A stretch of 64,000 nucleotides of DNA, taken from positions 48,460,264 through 48,524,263 of the forward strand of contig OX637289.1 of NCBI GenBank assembly GCA_951799445.1, written 5' to 3'. The notes beneath the pieces were generated by a model, which was not told the DNA's origin, did no database searches, and worked only from the letters and a program-made list of their open reading frames with translations. The DNA is from Pseudisothecium myosuroides (Eukaryota > Streptophyta > Bryopsida > Hypnales > Lembophyllaceae). Positions 57,001-64,000 of the stretch are shown here, piece by piece. The stretch's first letter is position 1. Each line of letters opens with the position of its first letter. The position numbers were made by a program, and so were the translations under genes.

Positions 57001-60000
57001 CCAAAATAGCATCATCTGAATCTTCTATGTTTGCTAGTGGGGTGAAATATTCACCTAAACCAATACTTTTATAAGGCATTTCTTTATTAACTTTTTGTGT
57101 TTGTTCTTCCTCACTAGTTTCACTCTCATTATCCGTTTGGTTTTCTGAGGTGACACTAGTTCCGTCCTCTTGGGTTTCACCCCCATATTTTGTGGGAAAA
57201 AGAGGCAAAATAATTCTATTTTGTCCTTTACCTATGGTTAAGGTTCCTTTGCCCCAGTCATCTCTCGCTTTTGCTGAGTATAACCATGGTCTTCCCAATA
57301 AAATGGGATATGAGGAAATAGACTCTGTGAGTTTGAACACTATGTAATCAACTTTATAGTCTATCCCACCTATGGTTGTCACAATTTGTGTTAGGATTCC
57401 CATAGGTTTAACTCTACTTTGGTCAGCCATTCTTAAAATAATTGGAGTTGAGGTCATAGTGGTTAATCCCAATTCTTCCATAGTTTCGAAGTTCATGAGA
57501 TTAACACTAGATCCACTATCAATTTGAACTCCATTTATTAAAGATCCATCAATTATTACATCTACCGTAGGGGCTCCTGGATCCATGGAAATTTCATGAA
57601 TTTCCAAAGGTTTAACCCTTTTTCTCACTAATGCTGTACTCAAGTCACTTCTGCATTTAGGAGAAATTGCTAGTAATTGTTTCATACTAATTTCAGGTTG
57701 AAGTTTATCAAGGTTAGCCAAAACATCATATGGTTCCATGCCAGATGTTAATTTCATAGATCTAGGCATTTTACGTTTTGGTGGAACTTGACTTTTTAAA
57801 TTTATTCTCTTTGCAGGAATTTGATAAAAACTAGGGATAGTATTAGTAGAAATTGTTGGTAAATTTACTGGTGGATTTATGACTTGTGGTGGTATAGTTG
57901 ATTGGGGTTGACTAGGTTGTTTAAGAAATTTTTCTTGCATTTCCTTCCAAGTCATTTCTTTATTAGGATGGTTGGAATCTAAAGGGATTTTTACTGGAGG
58001 TATCACTTCTTTTTCTTGTGTTAAATTTGGTTGTAAAGATGCTCTTGGCATTATAATTTTAGGTACTTCAAATTCACTTTCAAAATTATCAGAAATTTGG
58101 TTGTTTAGTAAATTTTGTTGAGCTGTTGTAGCTCTTGTGGCTACAAAGACATTTTCTGAGTTTGGTTCAAAAATAGAATGAGAAATATGATTTGAAGGTC
58201 TGGTATTTCCTTCTGCTTGGAATTGGACTTGTTTAGGTCTAGGATAATCTCTCTCAGAAGGTGGAAATTTTCTAGGTGGGGCAGTGCAGTCTTCAGGTAA
58301 ATGACCTTGTTGACGACATCTGCCACAAAATGGTGAGTATCCTACTTGTTTTCTAGGGTTGGGACATTCATTAGAGTAATGACCTAATTCCCCACATCTA
58401 TAACACACCACTTGCTTTCCCCTTTCTGGTGGACCATAACGGTGGGTGTTAGGGTTAGATGGAGGTCCATTCCAAACTGGAGGTTCATTATAATTATCAC
58501 CCCAACGGGGTCGATTGTCATTTGACTTATAGGATGATCCACTATTGGGTCTAGAAAAAGGTCTTTTATTAATATTTGTTTTGTTGACCCAAGGTTTAGT
58601 AGAATCAACTTGCAAGACTTGTTTTACAGTTCTCCAATCTTCTTTCATTGCTGCTAAATTCCAACACTTTTCAGTGGGATGATTTCCTCCACAAAAAGTG
58701 CAACGAGATCTATTATCAGTATTTCCCGTAGTAGGTGATGGACATTCGGAAGGTAAATGACCATGCCCTTGACAATTTGTACACCAGACATTTGTCCTGG
58801 TATTGTTAGGTTTTGACCTTTTAACTGGGGCATTAGTGATTTGAACCCTTAGGTCTGCCATTTCTTCTACTAATTTACTTAAGAGATCTGTCTTTGGGTC
58901 TTTGACCTCAAGTTTAGGAGGTATTGCTATGGTAGGTTGGATTGTTTGTGCAGGATATGTTCTTAGGGGTGGTGTCTGATAAACAACTTGTTGATAGGGT
59001 ACTCCTTGATTTCCCAAGGGAGGATATGCTAGATTTGGGGGATACATACCAGGATCTATACTAGTCATCTGATCTTCCCCTATTCTGGCTTCTTCATAAT
59101 GTTTAGCATAGGTTAATGCAGTGGCTAGGTCAACAGGATTCTTTTCCTTAATGGATATTTTAAATTCAGGAGGATATAAACCTCCTACAAAAATTCCAGT
59201 TAAATAGGCATCAGGAATCCCATGACCTCGCCATCTTTGCAAAATATAGTCCATTCTACCATAATAGCTATCAACAGTTTCTCCTACCATCATTCTTATG
59301 GTTCTTAAACGTTCCTGTAGACTTTCTGTAAAAGCTAATGGTCGAAATCTGGTCAAAAATGCATCTTTTAATGCTTGCCAATTGACAAATGGGTTATGTG
59401 TTTGATACCATTCCTGAGCAGTCCCTAGCAGTGTTGCAGGAAATGTTACAAGGAAATTGGCTTCAGGTATCATATTGGCTGCACATACTATTTCAAATCT
59501 ACTCATATGGTAGTCAGGATCAGTGCCTGCTTGACCATAATATTGAGGCAAAGTGACCAAATTAAAAGGACGTTGTGCCATGTTATAGTCTTCTACCCAC
59601 GTATCTTCTTCAAATTCTAGGTTTTCTAAATCTAGATCAGAATCTTCAGATAATTCTGATTCTGATTGAAGAGTTTGAAGAATTTGAAAAGGTTGCAAAG
59701 GTGGAAGACTTTGGAACGGTTGAAAAGGTTCTAAGCTTAATGCAAAAGGTGATCCTTGCAAACTATAAGGGTTAATATTTTCGTCCAAATTATAGTTTAT
59801 AAATTGTCCTGAAGATATTTCCAAATGAGGTGGAGATTCAGGTGGAGATTCAATTCTCTCTGGTTGTGCCGAACCAGAGGAAGAAGCTCTTCTATCGTCT
59901 CTAAGTGGTGATAAATAATTTTCTAATCTATCTAACACACTAGGACTTTCTTCATTCCATGTATTTCTTAGATATTCTGTTAAAGCTGCACTAGTTCTAT

Positions 60001-60541
60001 AATCACCTGGTCTAGGTGTAGAAAGGTTAAATTGTTTTGGTGTGGAAAATAAATTTTCAACTGGATTAGGTGTTCTAGGAGATACTGGTGTGGGTGTTCT
60101 TAAAGGACTAATAGACGTTCTTTGTGGACTAACTGAAGATTGGTGCAGTACTTGACTTACAGAATCTTCAGTTATGGGATAAGGAAATTCTTCCCTTTCT
60201 AAAGATGTAGCAGTATCCGTTAAGGGAGTTCCTTGAGCAGCTATTTCTCCCCTTGTAGATTCCTCAAATCCTTTAAATAGGTTAGCACTAACTTCAAAAT
60301 CAATTTCTGATTCAGTTATTTCACTTTGAGATTCATTCTGGGTAGAATCTGTAACTAATCTTTGAAATTGTTTGATAGATGATTCTGCAGTAGTGGGATC
60401 TACAGGACTAGGAGGAGGTTTAGGTGGTGAAAAACAGGGATTAATGTAAGTAGCCGCTGTTCTTCTATGTTTTGGTTTACTTTCTGCCTGAATTTTTCGT
60501 GTGGCGTCTCTTAATAAACGATCAGGCTTTTTGCCAGTCAT
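54062..60541 (-). CDS. gag-pol polyprotein, 2,159 aa
   Basis: A single uninterrupted frame. A 320-residue low-complexity N-terminus rich in Ser/Pro precedes a second Met (MAQRPFNLVTL), where a typical gag would begin. The gag domain follows (about 330-500, ATLLGTAQEWY, LQERLRTIRMM). Four CCHC zinc knuckles lie at about 585, 611, 710 and 737. The aspartic protease has IDSGSS (about 1005). Reverse transcriptase starts near 1289; its YxDD box reads FLDDF (about 1453), as is common in this branch. RNase H has VYVDAS (about 1598) and the REALG and DH motifs. Integrase has the HHCC finger (about 1808) and D-D-E residues in GIDFVGP, VSDRG and GQTEKTN (about 1875, 1938, 1972). It ends without a chromodomain. 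All expected catalytic residues are present. Confidence 0.96.
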   Translation of the reverse strand: MTGKKPDRLLRDATRKIQAESKPKHRRTAATYINPCFSPPKPPPSPVDPTTAESSIKQFQRLVTDSTQNESQSEITESEIDFEVSANLFKGFEESTRGEIAAQGTPLTDTATSLEREEFPYPITEDSVSQVLHQSSVSPQRTSISPLRTPTPVSPRTPNPVENLFSTPKQFNLSTPRPGDYRTSAALTEYLRNTWNEESPSVLDRLENYLSPLRDDRRASSSGSAQPERIESPPESPPHLEISSGQFINYNLDENINPYSLQGSPFALSLEPFQPFQSLPPLQPFQILQTLQSESELSEDSDLDLENLEFEEDTWVEDYNMAQRPFNLVTLPQYYGQAGTDPDYHMSRFEIVCAANMIPEANFLVTFPATLLGTAQEWYQTHNPFVNWQALKDAFLTRFRPLAFTESLQERLRTIRMMVGETVDSYYGRMDYILQRWRGHGIPDAYLTGIFVGGLYPPEFKISIKEKNPVDLATALTYAKHYEEARIGEDQMTSIDPGMYPPNLAYPPLGNQGVPYQQVVYQTPPLRTYPAQTIQPTIAIPPKLEVKDPKTDLLSKLVEEMADLRVQITNAPVKRSKPNNTRTNVWCTNCQGHGHLPSECPSPTTGNTDNRSRCTFCGGNHPTEKCWNLAAMKEDWRTVKQVLQVDSTKPWVNKTNINKRPFSRPNSGSSYKSNDNRPRWGDNYNEPPVWNGPPSNPNTHRYGPPERGKQVVCYRCGELGHYSNECPNPRKQVGYSPFCGRCRQQGHLPEDCTAPPRKFPPSERDYPRPKQVQFQAEGNTRPSNHISHSIFEPNSENVFVATRATTAQQNLLNNQISDNFESEFEVPKIIMPRASLQPNLTQEKEVIPPVKIPLDSNHPNKEMTWKEMQEKFLKQPSQPQSTIPPQVINPPVNLPTISTNTIPSFYQIPAKRINLKSQVPPKRKMPRSMKLTSGMEPYDVLANLDKLQPEISMKQLLAISPKCRSDLSTALVRKRVKPLEIHEISMDPGAPTVDVIIDGSLINGVQIDSGSSVNLMNFETMEELGLTTMTSTPIILRMADQSRVKPMGILTQIVTTIGGIDYKVDYIVFKLTESISSYPILLGRPWLYSAKARDDWGKGTLTIGKGQNRIILPLFPTKYGGETQEDGTSVTSENQTDNESETSEEEQTQKVNKEMPYKSIGLGEYFTPLANIEDSDDAILAWENSEVLNIGIDENSELEPESQSEEREIDDMFVHSDTTPLQRKDFKESLNTPLQDMNLGTNENPKIIRVYSKMTKVEFKYWSNFFKRHRSSFAWNYTDLKGVPPEICEHKIVLEPDSKPVRQRQYRMNPKYSLMVKEEIDKLLACGFIFEVPYSEWVSPIVVVPKKNGKLRICQDYRKLNSVTKKDYFPLPFTDTLLDGVAGHECYSFMDGFSGYNQIQIAQIYRLLTAFTTDWGIYAHTKMPFGLCNAPATFQRLMTIAFQLYLRKFMEIFLDDFCVYSTKDKHAECLEKCFVQCEKYGISINAAKSQFAVPFGKLVGHIVSSQGIATDPDKVAIIVQLSQPNTITEVRAFLGHVGYYRRYIYKYANIAIPLTELTKKTETPPIWTEACTKAFETLKHKLTTAPVLIPPDWNKDFEVYVDASNVAIGSVLSQKDEKGHDKPIYFASRQLAAAEKNYTVTEREALGMIFSVQKFRHYLLGYKFTFHVDHDALKYMINKPQLSGRIARWVLLLQEFNFTIQVRPGKSHANADHLSRINQELGSEPINDEFPDAALFQVEVIPTEYADIIHFLSTGQFPLEYSDNQKKMLAYKTSPYTLIGGMLYKKGKDEILRRCINPSEVPLVLEGCHTDVCGGHFAGLVTAQKALQSGYWWPTMFSDAAVYTRKCDPCQRVGKPTPTTAMPLVPILAQIPFEKWGIDFVGPINPPSREGRKRYILVATEYVTKWAEALATRNDDANTVAKFLYENIITRFGCPKELVSDRGTHFINDTITKLTKKYFIKHRKTSPYHPRANGQTEKTNGILCKIITKTVQGSNIDWDARVLDALWAYRTAYKVTTKNTPFQLVYGQEAILPIELEVQSLRIALDHRLGDMESLQERMVMLEKLDETRRQAYLNTLAIQNRRKSYYDSKLIPKNLLPDDLVLLFDSRFQKFPGKFKMRWFGPYKVLKSYSNGSVELQDFAGNIHSTRYNGYRLKPYIT

Positions 60542-60757
60542 TTACAGAGGCCATAGAGAAAGAATTTTTTTTAAGTTTTTAGGTAAAAGGTTAAGTCAAA
60601 GTTTTTGCAACAAAAACCCCGGGAAACATTGGGGACCCTTTATCACAACATGTCGGGGTAACGAGCTCCCAATGCTCCCGAAGTTATCCCTCTATACTTG
60701 ACTTGGGTTCTTATAGTAGAGATTTCGGGTCGGGACAATCGATATGGGATATTGCTC

Positions 60758-61276
60758 TTACAGACGGAGGTAACTAAAACTAGTCGGGCAGACTAGACTA
60801 AACGATGGACTTAAAGGATTTATTTTCTCTTTACACATAAAGTCTGGGATAAGTGGAGTTACTGCTGGATTCATGGGTCCATAAGTAAATATATAAATTC
60901 TATTTATAATTTGAGTGCCAGTCCAAGCAGCATATGCTTTAGGTACTTTGCTTTTAGTTTGCGATTTTAATTTCCCGTATTGACTAATTAAATAGTGTAG
61001 GGAAAAATCAAAAAGCAATTCTCCACTTTTCACAGCAAATCCTTTCTTGAATTCAAGCTTTTGCCAAACTTTACTAAAAATAATCCTCTTTATGTCTAAA
61101 GGTAGTTGGTCTATGTTTTCTTTTAACTGCTTGTCTTTTATATGGATTCCACTTAACTGGAAACCTTGCCCAAAATATGCGTTTTTATATAAACGGTAAA
61201 GGGCCATAAAAAGACAAGGTCCTGAATAGTAGTCGTCTATTATTTCTGGAGCTTCCCACGGAAACAAGTGTCCCAT
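60758..61276 (-). CDS. 172-aa ORF upstream of gag, unknown
   Basis: Begins MGHLFPWEAPEIIDDYYSG and lies between the PBS and gag. I do not recognise a domain. It contains hydrophobic-aromatic segments (CLFMALYRLY, YIFTYGPMNP) without a clear membrane segment. Extra ORFs at this position are known from Ogre/Tat elements, where they also lack a known function. Confidence that it is translated is moderate because the frame is intact in an otherwise intact element. Confidence 0.5.
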   Translation of the reverse strand: MGHLFPWEAPEIIDDYYSGPCLFMALYRLYKNAYFGQGFQLSGIHIKDKQLKENIDQLPLDIKRIIFSKVWQKLEFKKGFAVKSGELLFDFSLHYLISQYGKLKSQTKSKVPKAYAAWTGTQIINRIYIFTYGPMNPAVTPLIPDFMCKEKINPLSPSFSLVCPTSFSYLRL

Positions 61277-61563
61277 TGTAATTCATTTACATATAATTTC
61301 TAGTGTAAATTTGACCTAATTTCACGAATTACACTTTGTGATGGGTGAAAATAAATTAACGTGTTAATAACAGTTCTTAATTGAAGTAAATTTCCTATGG
61401 GCGTTTCAGGATTTCCTAAATGATTCAAACTTCTAAGTATATTTTCAAAACCTGAATCATATGAGACATACTGTTGTGTTGGAAGAGGTGGTTTGCAAAA
61501 TTGAATTGGAATTGTAGGTCTAGCAAAAGGGGTAGGAGGAATTCTTTTTGTACTATCAAATGC

Positions 61564-61872
61564 TTATTTCTTAAAACAAGTATTTTTAATGTGACCAGTT
61601 TCTCCACAAAAATGACAATTATGACCCTCTCTACGACCTTGGATTTTTGCTTTAGTGTATGCCCTACTTTCTGTCAAGTTTATGTTTCTAGAAGTTGATG
61701 TGGGTGGTTTCAAGGGGTTGGTAGCACGATTATAACTTAGCAATGTTTCTATAGGTATGGTCCTTTTACAACAATTTGGAATTGGGGATTGTTCTACTTT
61801 GTCCTCTTTAGGAAAGACATCTGCTAAAACCTCGTTTATGATTTCTTGGGTTATTTTCGTGCATTGACCCAT
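61564..61872 (-). CDS. 102-aa ORF with one CCHC zinc knuckle, upstream of gag
   Basis: Begins MGQCTKITQEIINEVLADVF and ends in CHFCGETGHIKNTC, a clean CX2CX4HX4C knuckle, followed by FKK and the stop. A nucleic-acid-binding role is likely from the knuckle. It is the first ORF after the PBS. It could be joined by splicing with the 172-aa ORF, as the two are separated by 287 bp and no stop-free path in one frame links them. Confidence 0.55.
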   Translation of the reverse strand: MGQCTKITQEIINEVLADVFPKEDKVEQSPIPNCCKRTIPIETLLSYNRATNPLKPPTSTSRNINLTESRAYTKAKIQGRREGHNCHFCGETGHIKNTCFKK

Positions 61873-61913
61873 GTTTACGGCTCTAATAAGGTATCTACCA
61901 TAATAATAATAAT

Positions 61914-61955
61914 TATTTTTTTATTTTTTATTTTTTATTTTTTATTTTTATTTTC
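61914..61955. repeat. (TTTTTTA)n simple repeat
   Basis: Six or seven units of T-rich ATTTTTT in the untranslated leader of the retroelement. Confidence 0.85.
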
Positions 61956-62205
61956 TAAATTTTTATAAGTAATAAGTATCCTTACCTTCTTAAAGTTTAT
62001 CCAAAATCAAAAGTTCCAATTTTAAGAATTTTCTAATAAAGAAAATACATGTCATTCCATTTCTAGTCTTAGAATTCTATAATGGAAGATACATAATCTA
62101 TTTTCTTTAGATAATTTTTCTTAAAATTTATTTTCTCTGAATATGGATAAAATCTAAATAAAGGTATTTCTACTCTACATTTTAGCCACCATTAGCCAGG
62201 ACCTT

Positions 62206-62223
62206 TCCCCGGCAGCGGCGCCA
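62206..62223 (-). other. primer binding site, tRNA-Asp type
   Basis: TGGCGCCGCTGCCGGGGA on the minus strand differs by one base from the TGGCGCCGTTGCCGGGGA site used by Athila-type elements (tRNA-Asp). It follows the LTR end after three bases (TTT). Confidence 0.88.
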
Positions 62224-62226
62224 AAA

Positions 62227-64000
62227 TGTAATGTAGATTTTGCCTACTCGACAAAACCCCAAGACAATAAATATAGGGGGGTAATTCCTCTAGGAAAGGT
62301 CAATAAGTCTGATGTTTTATGACTAAAGTCACTCGTTTTGTATGGTGGATACTTGTTTACTTTGTTTTGTAGTTTGATTTATAGACAACAACCCAAGGAA
62401 ATAGTAGAGAAGTTCTAAAATCTTGGGAATGGTCAAATAGTCACTTGTTTCCTAGGATGGAAAGGAATTCAATATGAACTATCAAACTATTTCTTAATAG
62501 ACAATTTATACACTCTTATACCCAAGGGAATAATTTGTTGGCCAGTCCATTAAATAATGCTATGGGACGCATGATTGCTGTCTCGGTCCTGTCTAGTATG
62601 CTAGGGGTATTTCAAGACAATTTGTCAGGTTGTTCAACAATTTGTCATGCATGATCTAGACTTTTAAGTGCAACAATTTGCATATATATTTATATATATA
62701 ATATATAGATTCCTTAATTACCATAAAGTTTTTTTTTTTTACCATAACAATTTGTCCAGTCACTACTTAGCTAGCCAAATTACTAATTTTAAATGAGTAT
62801 CACAAAGTCCCAGTCCTCTACAACAAATTGTCTCTATCTAATGCAGGGGGAATGAGTGTGTAATGCAATACAATTTATAACATCAACAACAACAAGGCAA
62901 TTTATCTAACACATACACCCATACTTCAATCAATCACAGCATTTCCAAAATTCTCCTTACTCATCCAATACAAGTCTAAACATTAGCCAAAACAATTTTG
63001 ACATCCATAATACTCAACAGTCTACTCAATCACGTTTATTTATTTAGTCCCTCTAGTTCTACCTGATCTCAACCACCGGTCAGTTTACAGTACGTTCAGA
63101 GTACTGCGACAATTTGTCTATATACTACCTGTAGACGGTAGACCCGACTAGGAACTACGGCAAATTGTCTGGTAACAGTAACTACTGCAAACAATTAACT
63201 TCAACAGTAACACCCCGTTCAAGCCAAATTTGTCAATTAGATCTCTGGTTTTAAATCAATTTGAATCTCAGAGATCCAGACAATTTGTTTCTAATCTACT
63301 TGCTAAATTATCAACTCATGTTTTCAACCGTAAAGAATTTGAATTAAAATTGAATCCAGACAATTTAACTAACCACGCACCACACCAGATTCAATCACAT
63401 ACATACATTCAAGACAATTGGACTTCGTACATCAAACACATATAATAAATCCGTCAAATTGTCTTACCTGGATCCGCTCATACAGCATCCAGTCTTTAAT
63501 TTCCAACTTTTACACAAACTGGTTCAAAATATTCAAAATCACTCATTGCTCAAATTCATTGTTGGAACTGTTAGACAACTTGTCACTAATTTATTCTAAT
63601 CCTTAGAAACTGGTTCTAATTCTTTATCATAATTTACATTTATTACTTCGACAATTTGTCTACTTACAGCCTTACGCTAAATCTCTGATATTCCTCTCAA
63701 ACTACATAACTCATAGGATTGTAGCAGTCTGTACTTCACGAAGATTATAAATGTATTTAACAAGACCATTGGCCGAGAGTACGAATTAGAATAATACAAA
63801 AACTTATCTGTAAAATTAGCTGATCTGCATTGCTGGTTCCGGCAAATTGTCTTAGTCTGCACTCCGCCTCCACAGCATCCGCATTGTCGAACTAGTTGGC
63901 AAATCGCCTGCTTTGTTCGTTTTACGAGAGTCCCACAGACAAATTGTCTTCCAATCCCGATAAATTGCTATCCATTTCCTCACAGTACTCTCCGACAATT
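62227..64000 (-). repeat. 5' LTR of the Athila-like element, cut by window end
   Basis: Starts in + reading with TGTAATGTAG at 62227 and matches 46055-47831 almost base for base to the end of the window. About 900 bp of it should lie beyond the window. Confidence 0.92.

Larger units (their letters stand above)
46055..64000 (-). mobile_element. Athila-like (OTA lineage) Ty3 LTR retrotransposon, apparently intact
   Basis: Read on the minus strand the order is 5' LTR, PBS for tRNA-Asp, two small ORFs, a fused gag-pol, a motif-rich spacer, a 973-aa extra ORF, PPT and 3' LTR. The tRNA-Asp PBS, the integrase C-terminus without a chromodomain (NGYRLKPYIT) and the extra ORF after pol point to the Athila/Tat branch. 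The full element would be about 18.9 kb; its 5' LTR is cut by the window end. The bases before the 3' LTR end are GGGAG, which should be repeated after the 5' LTR if they are the target duplication. All catalytic motifs in pol are present and no frameshift was seen, so it may be autonomous and recent. Confidence 0.93.

Noticed and set aside
63230..63862. Small ORFs inside both LTRs (same in 47.06-47.69 kb)
   Set aside because: They are identical because the LTRs are identical. They are short, and have no recognisable domain.

Overview
The window looks like nuclear DNA from a large, transposon-rich land-plant genome. I favour a seed-free plant (moss, lycophyte or fern) but cannot name the species. 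Pointers are a PLS-class PPR-DYW RNA-editing protein, spliceosomal introns with GT..AG borders, an Athila/Tat-type Ty3 retrotransposon primed by tRNA-Asp, and long AT-rich tracts of decayed repeats. No tRNA, rRNA or CRISPR array was found.

Region 1 (1-19.9 kb) is GC-richer and carries a divergent set of unusual multi-exon genes. A minus-strand gene (about 0-3.3 kb) encodes a DUF7869-type protein with possible acidic catalytic residues. A plus-strand gene (10,713-17,817, six coding exons, frame-consistent, 1,766 aa) joins a ParB/DGQHR-like segment (GGQH), an unknown middle, a disordered linker and a C-terminal FCP1/SCP-like HAD domain. A second, catalytically broken HAD-like ORF follows at 18,988-19,464. 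About 30 copies of a 16-bp palindrome, consensus TCGTGGGATCCCACGA, are spread through this region. They lie in introns and flanks, and once as four identical copies spaced exactly 108 bp apart inside coding sequence. None was seen in the rest of the window. Between the two genes (4.2-9.4 kb) lie telomere-like DNA, a small MITE, a 183/366-bp satellite and a foldback repeat.

Region 2 (19.9-46 kb) is AT-rich and mostly non-coding. It holds three diverged LTR copies of one retrotransposon family, a TIR element inside a gene remnant, a 1.9-kb inverted repeat with a nested MITE, and several decayed tandem repeats. One intact-looking cellular gene stands in it, an intronless-bodied PPR-DYW gene (35.6-38.3 kb, minus), with a GC-richer leader region upstream.

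Region 3 (46,055-64,000) is a young, apparently intact, very large Athila-like Ty3 element on the minus strand. It has LTRs of about 2.68 kb, near-identical over the compared part, and a PBS, a PPT and a 2,159-aa gag-pol. There are extra ORFs upstream of gag (one with a CCHC knuckle) and a 973-aa coiled-coil ORF after pol. Its LTRs and 3' third are peppered with an 11-bp palindrome, GACAAWTTGTC.

The main theme is that two unrelated element-like loci each carry their own dispersed short palindrome next to a gene that could encode its binding protein. This resembles the logic of ParB/parS or of VANC anti-silencing, but the link to binding is inference.
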